A DNA stretch of 64,000 nucleotides, taken from contig CAJNDS010002779.1 in assembly GCA_905221605.1 (NCBI GenBank), positions 948,116-1,012,115 of the forward strand. Direction: 5' to 3'. Positions within the stretch are counted from its first letter, which is position 1, and each line of letters opens with the position of its first letter. Below, in pieces: positions 30,701-39,958 of this stretch. The translations under genes were made by a program, and so were the position numbers. The DNA comes from Symbiodinium natans (Eukaryota; Sar; Dinophyceae; Suessiales; Symbiodiniaceae). Under the pieces are notes generated by a model. The model had not been told where the DNA came from. It made no database searches and saw nothing but the letters and a program-made list of their open reading frames with translations.

Positions 30701-32150
30701 ATGCACCTATCTCCAGCGTACGTTCCGGAGGTGATGGAGGTAGGTGGGATGAGTCAGCGTACGCACTGCGTTGAATGCACAAGTCTCTTGTCCTATGTGT
30801 GGAGTTTGCTTCGTTGCACCAAGAATCGCATCATGCATGCCCTCTGCGGCAACGGTCGAGGTAGCTCCAAAGGCAAAACAAACAAAGGCTCTCAGATGCA
30901 GAATGCTCTCAACTTAGATAAGGAAGTGCAGTATATGGAGGAGGTACGCAATGCCTTACCAGAAGCCGCCAAGATTAGAATGATGCCCCAGCTTGTGCAA
31001 AGCAAATGGAGCGCCCCTATCCGTTCATACACAGACATGTCCGATGAGGGAGGCGTTTGCATTGTGCATAAGGACCAGGTGCCAACGGTTTTGCGGGCCG
31101 TGGGATACACCCTGGCTCCCACATCCTAACCACACAGCATGCGCAGGCCCTTGGTCTCAAACACTATCCTTGTGCCAAAGTCACGTGCCTTTTGAGGGTT
31201 CGTGATGAACATGGTGATTTCATCGAAGTCACAGTGCAGAGGCATTTAATCCAGCTAAGCTTTGGCCCTCCTGTCACCATTGCAGCGGAAGGCTGTGCCT
31301 ATGCATCGTGTGGTGATCAAAATGCCGGCTTGCTTTAGATGGACGCCCGAGGCCCTCACAGGCGCCTCTGTTGCTGCGATCCTTGCACGCCATGTCCCGG
31401 CTCCAGCTTGTGAGGATATCCTTGTGCGACAGGACCAGTCCGCAACTGCGATGATTCACGAATCCGTCCTCCCGAAACTCAATGCAATGCAGCGGCAAAG
31501 ATGGGGTGTTTTTCAAAACACATGCCACCTCAAGCTACTTCCCAGAAATGCACATGCTTTGGCTCTCAGAGGACGCCAGTCTTGACCAGGCTTTGGACCT
31601 GGCCAGCAAGAACGACCATTGCCATGGGCTCGCAGCAAAGAACGCTGCTCACAAGCCCAGATTTGCGCTCAGGTTCCTCGATGTCAATGAGTTTCGCTCC
31701 GCTGCAAAAAAGCTTGGGCTGCCAGACTCGTCGGCTGGCGCACTCACGTTGCTTGAATCCAAGCAGTGGCAAGTCGTGGAAATTTTATACTTCTCCGAGG
31801 TGCAATGCGTCTTCTTATCCAAAACCCCGGGAAACACCGGCCCTATGTTTTACCAGCAGGCTCAGGGGCACCGTAAGCAACTTGTCTTCAAAGCTCTCAA
31901 CACGTTGGCGCGACAGCAACTTGCCGATGCGAATAAAAATGCCAGAGCTTCAGCAGCCGCTCCGCCTCAAGATGTCGCACTTGCAGGGCGCCCCTCCAGG
32001 GCAGTTGAACGTGACAGGTGGTGCCGCCGTTGGCAACTCGTGCTGCTGGAAAGGCAGAGGAGGTCACCCCCAGGCATGAGGAGGAAGAAAAGCGTCCTTC
32101 GAACCAGCGCACGGGAGAAACGCCCGATGCTCAGAGGATGCGCACTAACT
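30701..32150 (+). pseudogene. LINE A ORF1-like region, frame-shifted
   Basis: Coherent peptide shifts frame at ~31129, ~31330 and ~31490: MQNALNLDKEVQYMEEVRNA, then KVTCLLRVRDEHGDFIEV, then MHRVVIKMPACFRWTPEALT, then DVNEFRSAAKKLGLPDSSAG and YFSEVQCVFLS. The whole resembles a repeated nucleic-acid-binding ORF1 in which a segment with 'VP.VLRAVGYTL' alternates with 'W....AL....'. No catalytic motif; chaperone or packaging is the usual ORF1 role. Non-functional as it stands. Confidence 0.5.
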
Positions 32151-32367
32151 AAGCTCAACAACTGCAAGTCTCACCTTTCTTGCTTATGGTTCCTGCCTAG
32201 CAGAACCCGCAATCGTTACATGCACGCCTTACATGGCAATGCTGCGAGAGGCTGTGTGCGTGGCAGACGCGCTACAGACCATGATGCTTCTCTCATTGCC
32301 TCACGCCACTTGGCACCATCGACTAGTCAGGGATCAGCACAGTTGCAGAACGCTCACGAGAAGCCTT

Positions 32368-32576
32368 TCTCTTGCCTTACTCTTAATACTGGGGGGTTCA
32401 ACAATGCAGCCAAATGGGCTGCCGTCCGCACTCTCAAACAGGACATCATTGTCCTTACTGAGACTCAACTTCAGACTCACTCTTATCGCAACATCACTCA
32501 CCAATTCAAAGATTTTCATTGCATTCACTCGCTGGGGAAAGATGTCGCTGTTTCGTGCTTCGGGCAGGCTAGGTGA
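32368..32576 (+). pseudogene. LINE A APE endonuclease, N-terminal stub
   Basis: CLTLNTGGFNNAAKWAAVRT and DIIVLTETQLQTHSY are the first two APE blocks (Asn, and Glu in TET). The frame continues HCIHSLGK and then becomes unrelated at the edge of the nested element, where it stops (TAG... 32574-32576). The missing continuation appears 7.4 kb downstream at ~39975. Confidence 0.75.
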
Positions 32577-32594
32577 ACAGCCTTCGTTCTTGCG

Positions 32595-32740
32595 TCACTA
32601 CAGTGAGCATGTTTGGAAACATGTATCTTGCTTTGTTGGCTCAAGTGTACTCGAGCCAAAATGTGAGACTCTGTGTGCCAGAGTCTGCCTAGTGTGCCTA
32701 GGCAAGAATCTTTGCGTCTTTCACCCGTCTTAGAGGTGAA
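32595..32740 (+). repeat. Left-end hairpin cluster of the DIRS-like element
   Basis: Six closely packed inverted repeats: TCACT/AGTGA (32595-32606), CATGTTT/AAACATG (32608-32623), GGCTC/GAGCC (32638-32657), AGACTCT/AGAGTCT (32666-32686), TGCCTAG/CTAGGCA (32686-32704) and TTCACC/GGTGAA (32720-32740). Two loops share a GTGTGC core. Confidence 0.85.
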
Positions 32741-32790
32741 TCTTGGCTTGGTCATTGCCTTGCTTTGTTGCTTGCGTTTGCTGAAAAAGC

Positions 32791-34626
32791 GTGGAAGCTT
32801 TCATGCAAGCTAGCGGTGTGACAACCCGCGCCGAATTGGCTTTTTACTTTTCCAGTCGACAAGAGGCGGAAAGCGAGGCAGGAGTGCAAGTCGCCGCCGC
32901 TTGGGAGCTTGCGCGCTCGGAATGCCAGAAAGGCTTGGCAGCGCAGGTGCGGGACTTGTTTTTGAGCGAGGCTTTGCCAACCTGCTCCTCTGCTTCTAGC
33001 ATGGCTACGTCCTTTGTGAGCTTGGCCCCTCCTGCTCGAGGTGTGCGTGCAGTGCGAGCTCCACGCGTGAAGGGAGGCGTGTGCGTGCAGCGTTCGGCGC
33101 TGCCGCTGGTCGAGGCCAATGCCAAACACCGGCCAGTCATGGTGGAGGTGCTGCGGAAGGCAAGCAGGTTTGTTGGCCAGTTGAGCGCTGCCGAGGGAGC
33201 AGCTGTGGTGGACGCTGCCGTGGATCCCATCTTGGCGTCTGCAGAAGAGGTCACACTGCGGAAAGTGGCGCGCACTTGGGCCGAGCTCTGTGCATGGGCG
33301 CAGCAGAACACAGTTGAGCTTTCAGCACTGTCAGCCGTGCATGTAGCGCAGTTTGTCTTGACAAGCAAAGCTAAGAGTCGGGTATTACCGGCGCTTGTGT
33401 TCATGCGTAAACATTTGCATTTTGCCCCAGACCTTGGCTTGACGAAGGCATTCCGTTCTGCCAGGTCGGGAGGTGTCGGACTCGGTGCCAAGCAAGCTCC
33501 TGTAGCGCAACCAGCCATGCTGCTGTCCTTAGAGCAGCAAATTGTTGCATCGTGTCGCAATCGCAACCCAGATTGGCTAGGCCTTTTTGCCACTTGGTGT
33601 CAGGCGACAGGTTGCGTCCGACTTGTGCATGTTCAACGTAGCAGGTTGGTCCAATTGGACCAACGTACCATGCTCTTTGAGTGCGTGCGTGGGAAGCAGC
33701 GGACCTGTCCCAGGTTTTCCATAGCCGAGAGCGTTGACTTTGGCGGCATGTTCTTGGAAGCCTTGCAGAAACAGAGCTGTCCTAGCTTGATTCAGTGTGT
33801 GGCTTTCCGCGCCACCAGTGGTGAAGAGATCGCGCCCAGCGCAGTGCGTAGCGTTGTTGGTCTAGCCATGTCCGCAGTGTTGCCTCCAGAAGAGGCGTGC
33901 AAGGTCTCGTCAAAGTGTTGGCGTCAAGTCCCAGTCACGCTTTCATTATTAGGAGGTTTGGATCCGACTGAGGTGTGTGCGCTTGGTAACTGGTTGGATA
34001 AGGGACCCTCAAGCCGGAATGTGATGCCTTGGCGGTATCACCGAGCCAAACTGCGGCAAACTACTGAGCTCAAACATCACCTCCGTTTCGTACTGCGAGA
34101 GATCTTGCTCGCACCGGCCTGTGCTGCCTGGGAGGATGTGGACACGGACGTGATCCGCGACTGCTTTAGGAGGGCTCGTGTAGCTGTAGCCGCCCAACTG
34201 AAGGTGCAGCCCCAAGTTCAATACCAGTGGCAAGGGCCGCGTGGTGTGCGTGGTGAACAAGCATTTCGCCTTCGTCGCTCAAGTCTTTCTAGGTTACAGA
34301 AGGGCTTAGCACCTACATTATCGAAGGCGTCCGAGCGTGTCGCAGGCTGTGCGCAGCAGAGTGCTTCTGTGGCAGCGGCTGTGAACCCGGCGCTGCCTGT
34401 TGCTGAGTGTGTCAGCTGCGAGAGTGCCTCGCCGGCGCTTGTGGTGCCCGAAGGTCAGCGTCCCAAGTCCAAGGTCCAAGCAAATCTCCGATGCGTGCCA
34501 ACGCGACCAGCGTTCCTGTGGCTGTGGCCACTGTGGACCGTGAGGACGAATTCTTCGCCCAGTTGGCAAGGCAGCGCTGGAGTCGTCCAGGCCGGAGAAC
34601 GAAACCAGAGCCGCCTACTGTGGTAG
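32791..34626 (+). CDS. Tyrosine recombinase (YR) of DIRS-like element
   Basis: About 560 meaningful residues. An N-terminal SAM-like core-binding region (TLRKVARTWAELCAWAQQN, VHVAQFVLTSKAKSR) precedes the catalytic fold: GCVRLVHVQRSRL supplies the first Arg, ECVRGKQR the beta-hairpin Lys, SSKCWRQVPVTLSLL the second box, and LGNWLDKG...MPWRYHRAK the terminal block with the likely Tyr nucleophile. The enzyme would join a circular cDNA to the chromosome by strand exchange. The frame after ~34470 reads as nonsense while the DUSP frame becomes coherent, so a frameshift there is likely. Confidence 0.75.
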   Translation: MEAFMQASGVTTRAELAFYFSSRQEAESEAGVQVAAAWELARSECQKGLAAQVRDLFLSEALPTCSSASSMATSFVSLAPPARGVRAVRAPRVKGGVCVQRSALPLVEANAKHRPVMVEVLRKASRFVGQLSAAEGAAVVDAAVDPILASAEEVTLRKVARTWAELCAWAQQNTVELSALSAVHVAQFVLTSKAKSRVLPALVFMRKHLHFAPDLGLTKAFRSARSGGVGLGAKQAPVAQPAMLLSLEQQIVASCRNRNPDWLGLFATWCQATGCVRLVHVQRSRLVQLDQRTMLFECVRGKQRTCPRFSIAESVDFGGMFLEALQKQSCPSLIQCVAFRATSGEEIAPSAVRSVVGLAMSAVLPPEEACKVSSKCWRQVPVTLSLLGGLDPTEVCALGNWLDKGPSSRNVMPWRYHRAKLRQTTELKHHLRFVLREILLAPACAAWEDVDTDVIRDCFRRARVAVAAQLKVQPQVQYQWQGPRGVRGEQAFRLRRSSLSRLQKGLAPTLSKASERVAGCAQQSASVAAAVNPALPVAECVSCESASPALVVPEGQRPKSKVQANLRCVPTRPAFLWLWPLWTVRTNSSPSWQGSAGVVQAGERNQSRLLW

Positions 34627-35321
34627 CTAGGTGGAATTCAGCTCGCGCGTCGCCCGTGGTGTTGCTCGGTGGGCTACCAAGCCAGGCCGATGCGCCGTTG
34701 TTTCAGAAGTATCAGGTGAAGTTAGTTGTCACTTGCTGTCGTGAGACGCTCGCCGATAAGCAAGGGTACATCCACCCGGGAGCATTCCACCTCCATATCG
34801 ACCTCATGTGCCCTGCGTCAAGACAGGAAGCCTGGGTTGTTGTCAAGCGGTGTCTGTTTAACACCCTAGCTGCGGATGGATCCGTGTATGTCCATTGTTC
34901 TGCCGGTGTGCGCCGCGCGCCTTGTCTGGCTGCTGTTGTCGTGGCACACATCCTTGAGGTCTCATTCGACGCCGCGCTTGAACATCTGCGTCGTGTCCGA
35001 GCTATCAATCCTGATGGCCTCATTCAGCGAGATTCGGATGGTGAGCTATTCAAATGGCTCCGCCGTATTGCAGATGGTAGCATCACTCCTACCTTGACAG
35101 TGACCCTGCCGCTTCAGTTCCTTGCCAGTGCCCGCGGGCACTCTGCCATTCATGTGTTGGCTGCCGATGGCAACGTTGAAAAGCCCCAGCCAGCGTGTCG
35201 TTGGCGGCAGGCCAGGACGGGCCAGCGTGCTGTACCAAGCGATCAATGGATGTTGTGGATGTCTGGGACGTCCGATCCATTTTCAATCAACGCACGTCCA
35301 CGGCTAAGCGCCGCCGTGTAG
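34407..35321 (+). CDS. Dual-specificity phosphatase domain inside the element
   Basis: The coherent frame begins near 34480 (VATVDREDEFFAQLARQRW). The DSP fold is readable: VVLLGGLPSQADAPLF, KLVVTCCRETLA, FHLHIDLMCP and the P-loop VHCSAGVRRAP (His at 34893-34895, then Cys), which is a complete HCx5R active site, followed by AAVVVAHILEVSFDAALEHL. DSPs remove phosphate from Ser/Thr/Tyr or from other substrates such as RNA caps or lipids. The substrate here is unknown. The equivalent of the general-acid Asp may be the one in HIDL. A phosphatase between YR and Gag of a retroelement is unusual. Confidence 0.75.
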   Translation: MCQLRECLAGACGARRSASQVQGPSKSPMRANATSVPVAVATVDREDEFFAQLARQRWSRPGRRTKPEPPTVVARWNSARASPVVLLGGLPSQADAPLFQKYQVKLVVTCCRETLADKQGYIHPGAFHLHIDLMCPASRQEAWVVVKRCLFNTLAADGSVYVHCSAGVRRAPCLAAVVVAHILEVSFDAALEHLRRVRAINPDGLIQRDSDGELFKWLRRIADGSITPTLTVTLPLQFLASARGHSAIHVLAADGNVEKPQPACRWRQARTGQRAVPSDQWMLWMSGTSDPFSINARPRLSAAV

Positions 35322-35992
35322 CAGGGAGCTTGTACATCAGTGAGCAAGGCGATGAGGACGATGCGGGTCCCGGCGAACAGACTTGGGTGACTTACTTGCA
35401 GCAGTTGCGTGTGTGCTTGTATGCCCTTGCGTTGCCTGGGGCTGCTGCGGTGGACCCAGCGCCCTCTGAGCGTGAGACGCCTGAGCGCAGTGCGGATTTT
35501 GTGCAAGTGCCGCTGGATGTGCTGTTGAAATACTGGTTCCGCTGCGAGAAGTTGGCTCTGCAGCTCCCAGAGCGCTTGCGGTTGCAGCACATCCAAAACC
35601 TTGACCGCGTCGAGCGGGGTGAGTGGGCCCAGCGGTTTGCCAATGGCACATGTACATTGGGGCAATGCGTACTGACCGTGTTTCGTGATAGGGATGCGCG
35701 CTGGATGGCCCCCCCTCCTGAGCCTCCTGCTCCCCCAGCGAACCGGCGCGGAAGCCCTACAGAACAGCCGCTTGCTCCTGCAGATCCAAACGCAGGTCAG
35801 TTCGCCAAAGAGTTGCGGGATGGCACGCGTTTGTGCCAGCATTGGCAGACCGGGAAATGCACCAAGCAACATGATGTCAACTGCAACAATGGAAAGCACA
35901 AGTGTGCTGTCACCTTCCGCTCGGGGCGCGTGTGTGGCGCACCGGATCACATCGGCAAGAACTGCCGTTTTCTTCAAAAGCACACTCGCTGA
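35195..35992 (+). CDS. Gag-like protein with CCCH zinc finger
   Basis: Coherent from ~35240 (MDVVDVWDVRSIFNQ). A helical middle (WVTYLQQLRVCLYALAL, DVLLKYWFRCEKLALQLPER, RVERGEWAQRF) is followed by a Pro-rich linker and a C-terminal zinc module LCQHWQTGKCTKQHDVNC with GKHKCAV, then RVCGAPDHIGKNC. Likely a nucleocapsid-type RNA-binding protein. The frame closes with TGA at 35990-35992 and continues in the same frame into the methyltransferase-like region. Confidence 0.65.
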   Translation: MSLAAGQDGPACCTKRSMDVVDVWDVRSIFNQRTSTAKRRRVAGSLYISEQGDEDDAGPGEQTWVTYLQQLRVCLYALALPGAAAVDPAPSERETPERSADFVQVPLDVLLKYWFRCEKLALQLPERLRLQHIQNLDRVERGEWAQRFANGTCTLGQCVLTVFRDRDARWMAPPPEPPAPPANRRGSPTEQPLAPADPNAGQFAKELRDGTRLCQHWQTGKCTKQHDVNCNNGKHKCAVTFRSGRVCGAPDHIGKNCRFLQKHTR

Positions 35993-36001
35993 GCCAACAG
36001 C

Positions 36002-36718
36002 GTGGGCCCCCCCTATCAGGCTGCCTGTGGGGGGGAAGGGTTTGAGCAATCTGTGCCCGTTCAAAACCTTGCCGAGGTTTGCGAGTTGCAGGGAACATTG
36101 TTCCCTCAATACATGCAAGAATTAGAATCCTTTTGGCGTTGTCAGGCCGAGCCGGATGATGACCAGCCCCGAGTTCCAGTCTTTTTAGACCTCTTGTCAG
36201 GGCCGCGTTGCCCTCTCACGCAGGCTTTTCAGTGGGCCGGTTGGAAGGTGCTGCAGCCAATTGACATCGCCATCGATCCCGCCTGTGATGTCACTGATGT
36301 GTCAGTGCAGCGTGCCATAGGCGAAGTTTTGCCAACCGTCCATTTGTCTGCTGCAGCAATAGACTGCAGCACTAAAAGCCGAATTCGCGCGATTCCAGTG
36401 CCAGGCGCCAAGAGAGCGCCCAAGCCTCTGAGAAGCCAGACATTTCCACGGGGCTTGCCCAATGTACGAGGCGCGCAGGCGGCGCGCGTTCATGCCGACA
36501 ATGCCTGTTCCGACTTTCTGCTGGCCACTCAGCATGTGTTGCATGAGCACGGTAGGGGGGCTTTCAGAGAGAACCCCGGCAACAGCCTTCACTGGTTTGA
36601 CCCTGTTGAGCAGAAGCTCCAAGCTTCGGGGCAGTGGCATGACTTCCAGTACTTTGCCTGTGTTTTTCTCGATCTCTGCGCGGCGCAAGTTCCAGGTTAT
36701 CCGCCACAACCTGGCTAG
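36002..36718 (+). CDS. Methyltransferase-like domain of the element
   Basis: In the same frame as the Gag ORF but after an in-frame TGA. VFLDLLSGPRCPLTQAFQWA with AGWKVLQPIDI resembles the SAM-binding motif I of C5-type DNA methyltransferases (DLFxGxGGxxxxFxxAG). AAAIDCSTKSRIR sits where their catalytic PCQ loop would be, but the PC pair is absent. DIRS elements commonly encode a methyltransferase-like domain of unclear activity. Coherence jumps to the next frame at ~36665 (SARRKFQVIRHNLA). Confidence 0.55.
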   Translation: MGPPYQAACGGEGFEQSVPVQNLAEVCELQGTLFPQYMQELESFWRCQAEPDDDQPRVPVFLDLLSGPRCPLTQAFQWAGWKVLQPIDIAIDPACDVTDVSVQRAIGEVLPTVHLSAAAIDCSTKSRIRAIPVPGAKRAPKPLRSQTFPRGLPNVRGAQAARVHADNACSDFLLATQHVLHEHGRGAFRENPGNSLHWFDPVEQKLQASGQWHDFQYFACVFLDLCAAQVPGYPPQPG

Positions 36719-39692
36719 CATGCAGGTGTTGCCATTTCACCAGTGCGGGCATGTGCACGACCCGCGTGAGTGGGCTCCAGTTGTCAGCGAGTCCGGGGTC
36801 AGCTACCCAAGTACAGAGGAAGCTGAGTATTCCGCATCTTTGTGCTTCACTCTTGTTGCCGCGGCGTCGCACTGGGCGGTTGACAAAGGGTTTGCTGTCT
36901 TGCGCATACAGCGCCTCCCGCCTGTGCAGCCTTCAGGTGATTGGAGGGGACTCCTTACCCTGCCTGCTGAAACATTTCGCGCGGACTCCATGGCTCTGAT
37001 GGCGGCCCATGTCGGCCTGTCCCCCTACCCAGGTTCCGCTACTTGCGTTCAGGTCCAGGCTGTTTGGGTGCGCGACAAGCCGTTGCCGTGTGATGTCGTG
37101 TACATAGGACACAGTCACTTTTCGCACAGACTGCCGGTCACGTGTTGGGAGAACCCGTTTGTGGCTGGCCGCGATGGCAGCGCTGAGTTGGTTGTCTTCC
37201 GTTACATGCAGTGGTTTCCGAGATCAGGCCTGCAAGGCAAGTTGTTCCAGCTTTGTGGAAAAAGGCTTGCGTGTGATTGTGGGGCAACAGAGCTGTGCCA
37301 TGGTGATTTTCTCCTCGGGCTGTTGCTACAGGGCGCCGATTCCCCCACACCCCAGCTTCTCCCGGCACAGACCGCAAGGGTGCGGCGGGTCTTGTTGGCT
37401 GCTGCGGCTGGTTTGCAGATTCCCGCTGGGATCGCGTACCCAATTAGTCAAGCCTCGATTGCGTCTGCAGCTCAGTCGCTCCTTCAGGGCGGCGGGCCGA
37501 GTGAGCGCTTTTCTTTGCAGTGGCCCTACATGGAAGACTTGGTCAACTCTCCACACTTCTCTGCCTTTGGCGCTTGGTTGAGAGATCGGGGGTTGCCCGA
37601 CGCTGGAACGCTGGGTCCTCGCGCCCTGGGATCCGCGTGTGTCATGGCCCAGCGCGCGAGTGCGGCAGAGCAGGGCGCCGCTGTGAATAAGCGTAATGCA
37701 CTTCCGCCCGTAGTGCCATACGGACAAACTGCGGACAATCACTTCCGCCTGCCAGTGCAGGCCCAGTGTACTGGTTGCCCACTTGATTGGGAAGCGGCAG
37801 TGGACCACGACGTGCAGTTTGCCGCGTCATGTGTGACGGGCAACCTTGACCGTCTCCGACGCACTCGGGCGGATGCTCTAGAACTTCTCAAAGAATTGTC
37901 GAGGCGTTTGTGGCCGGTGTCGCAGGCGTTGCACAGCGTCCAGCACCCAGATGTGCACTCAGTCAACCAACAGGTGCATCTTGCCTTGTTTGCGGTGTGC
38001 ACTGTTTTGTTCGCCTGGCCTGACACGTCGTTTGTTCGGGGTCTGTTGAGAGGCTTCAGTGCAGTTGGGTATCAACCGCAGTTTTGCACCCTGGAGGAAG
38101 CCTTGCTTGAAGGTCGAGCCGATGCCGACGCCGTAGTACGCTCTCTTCGGCCGTCAGCCGATGATGCTGTGGCTTGTGCAGCGGGCGAGAAGGACGAGCA
38201 GTCTGGTTTTTGTCATCCCAGCATCGGGTGGCAAGAGTTGCTTGCTACGGGTCGCTCGTTCCGGTTGATTAGACGGTTTGTGATAACCCAGGCCAGTGGT
38301 AAAAAGCGCGGCATCGATGACTCTATGTCAGGAAGACAAAGCGAGTTCAGCAGCGATGCCAATAAGCTTCAGTTCTGCTCAGCAATTCAACCGTGCCTCC
38401 ACGCCCAGACCCTGGCAGCAGAACTGTCCAGGGCCGGTATCAGCTTCGACGAGTGGCTTGATGATTTGGTCACTGCCGGGGAAGACCTGCCTGAAGCATA
38501 CCGGAAAATGCCCATGAAGCCTGATCATTCCTGGGCGTGTGTGGTCGCCTATCATGATTGCGAAGCCGGAGGTCCGAGGTTCAGGCGCTACAACGGCATG
38601 CTGTTCGGGTTGCCCCTTGCAGTTTCTGCGTTTAACAGGCTCCCCATGTTCATGCAGTGCGTTTGCAGGAGGTTGCTGCGTGCATTGGTGTCGATGTATT
38701 TCGACGACCTAACATTGCAGGACTGGCGTAGTCTCGCGGTCGAGACCCAGCAGCAGGTGGGGGAGATGTTTGGCTTCCCATTCTCTCCGGAGAAAAGGCA
38801 ACAGCCTGCCGCCACAGGCGATTTCTTGGGGCTGATGCATGACTTTTCCACTCTCCGTCATGGCACCATCCAAGTCTGGGTGCGCCAGCGACTTGTGGTG
38901 AAGATCCTAGACATCATCCAGGAAGCAAGAGCAGCCAACACTCTCAGACCAGGCCAAGCCAGCAAATTGTTCGGGTGCGTGGCCTTCCTCGATCAAGGGG
39001 TTTTCGGACGCGTTGCCCGTGCAGGCCTCCAAGCTATCAAGGATAGGCAATATGCAGCGTCAGGCCGTGCGCGACTCACTGGAGAGCTTCTGGCAGCCTT
39101 TAGCACCATCGAAGCCGTGCTCGCCTTGCGGCCTGAACGCCTTGTCCGCCTCCTTCCCCAGCTTGGAGATAGGGTTGTAGCAGCCAGCGACGCTGCGCAA
39201 GATGCGCGCCGAGTTGGGTCTGGCGGGCTACTTCTTGTCACTGCCAGACGAGAGCGTCTGGGGGCCGTCGTCCCGATAGGTGATGCTGTTTTCGATCTCT
39301 GGGATGACCAAGACACAAAAATTGCCCAGCTGGAATTGCTTATGGTACTGCAGGGCTTGCTCGCCTTCCCGGCTGAGTTCAGGGGTGCGTCAGGAGTTTG
39401 GTATGTCGACAACATTGCTGCCTTGATGGCGTTGGTGCGCGGCAGAAGCGACAGTCCAGAGCTCGACCACATGGCACAAACCATTTTTATTCTTCTGTTC
39501 CACCTCCGGTGTTATCTTTGGTTTGAGTGGGTGCCTAGCGCAAGCAATTGGGCTGACGGCATATCCAGGCACGGATTCCGCGATACTTGGTGGCAGTCTC
39601 ATCGTTTCTGTGTGCACTCCAGTGCGGTTCCAATCTTCTTGTGGCAGTTTCCACTGGCCATCCGCTCTGCAATCTTCAGCTTCCTAGCATAG
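36462..39692 (+). CDS. DUF4326 - reverse transcriptase - RNase H of DIRS-like element
   Basis: Coherent from ~36665, so the first ~65 codons of the open frame are fortuitous. First comes CGHVHDPREWAP; then a DUF4326 domain (VTCWENPFVAGRDG, FRYMQWFPRSGLQG, KRLACDCGATELCHGDFLLG); then DIRS-type RT with RGIDDSMSGRQSEF, YNGMLFGLPLAVSAFNRLP and the catalytic SMYFDDLTL; then RNase H with VAASDA, AQLELLMVL, VWYVDNIAAL and NWADGISRHG giving the D-E-D-D set. It converts element RNA to DNA. All four RNase H acids and YFDD are intact, so this ORF looks functional. Confidence 0.85.
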   Translation: MYEARRRRAFMPTMPVPTFCWPLSMCCMSTVGGLSERTPATAFTGLTLLSRSSKLRGSGMTSSTLPVFFSISARRKFQVIRHNLASMQVLPFHQCGHVHDPREWAPVVSESGVSYPSTEEAEYSASLCFTLVAAASHWAVDKGFAVLRIQRLPPVQPSGDWRGLLTLPAETFRADSMALMAAHVGLSPYPGSATCVQVQAVWVRDKPLPCDVVYIGHSHFSHRLPVTCWENPFVAGRDGSAELVVFRYMQWFPRSGLQGKLFQLCGKRLACDCGATELCHGDFLLGLLLQGADSPTPQLLPAQTARVRRVLLAAAAGLQIPAGIAYPISQASIASAAQSLLQGGGPSERFSLQWPYMEDLVNSPHFSAFGAWLRDRGLPDAGTLGPRALGSACVMAQRASAAEQGAAVNKRNALPPVVPYGQTADNHFRLPVQAQCTGCPLDWEAAVDHDVQFAASCVTGNLDRLRRTRADALELLKELSRRLWPVSQALHSVQHPDVHSVNQQVHLALFAVCTVLFAWPDTSFVRGLLRGFSAVGYQPQFCTLEEALLEGRADADAVVRSLRPSADDAVACAAGEKDEQSGFCHPSIGWQELLATGRSFRLIRRFVITQASGKKRGIDDSMSGRQSEFSSDANKLQFCSAIQPCLHAQTLAAELSRAGISFDEWLDDLVTAGEDLPEAYRKMPMKPDHSWACVVAYHDCEAGGPRFRRYNGMLFGLPLAVSAFNRLPMFMQCVCRRLLRALVSMYFDDLTLQDWRSLAVETQQQVGEMFGFPFSPEKRQQPAATGDFLGLMHDFSTLRHGTIQVWVRQRLVVKILDIIQEARAANTLRPGQASKLFGCVAFLDQGVFGRVARAGLQAIKDRQYAASGRARLTGELLAAFSTIEAVLALRPERLVRLLPQLGDRVVAASDAAQDARRVGSGGLLLVTARRERLGAVVPIGDAVFDLWDDQDTKIAQLELLMVLQGLLAFPAEFRGASGVWYVDNIAALMALVRGRSDSPELDHMAQTIFILLFHLRCYLWFEWVPSASNWADGISRHGFRDTWWQSHRFCVHSSAVPIFLWQFPLAIRSAIFSFLA

Positions 39693-39712
39693 CGGCCTAG
39701 TGCGTTGGGAGA

Positions 39713-39958
39713 CTAGTATAGAAGACTTCTCAGCCCAATAGCTGGCTGTTGACTGAACCGTCTTCTTCGAGAAAAGGGATGCTGGGTGTCCACGCGATGC
39801 TCGCGGATGAGGTAGTGCATTGGGAGGTGTTGTCCCCCATCATGCCCATGAGTATTCGCTGTGTGCAGCGCGCCGCTGGGCGGCCCCTGAGATCAGGGAC
39901 ATCCAACGCACTATGAGGGAACCCCTCATGAACCGAGTAGCGCCCCTACATGTTCATG
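39713..39958 (+). repeat. Right-end hairpin cluster of the DIRS-like element
   Basis: Nested and serial inverted repeats: AGAAGAC/GTCTTCT (39720-39766) enclosing CAGCC/GGCTG (39731-39748); CGCTG-TGTG-CAGCG (39857-39870); CCCTGA-GA-TCAGGG (39885-39898); ATGAGGG-AAC-CCCTCAT (39913-39929); CATGAAC/GTTCATG (39927-39958). Confidence 0.85.
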
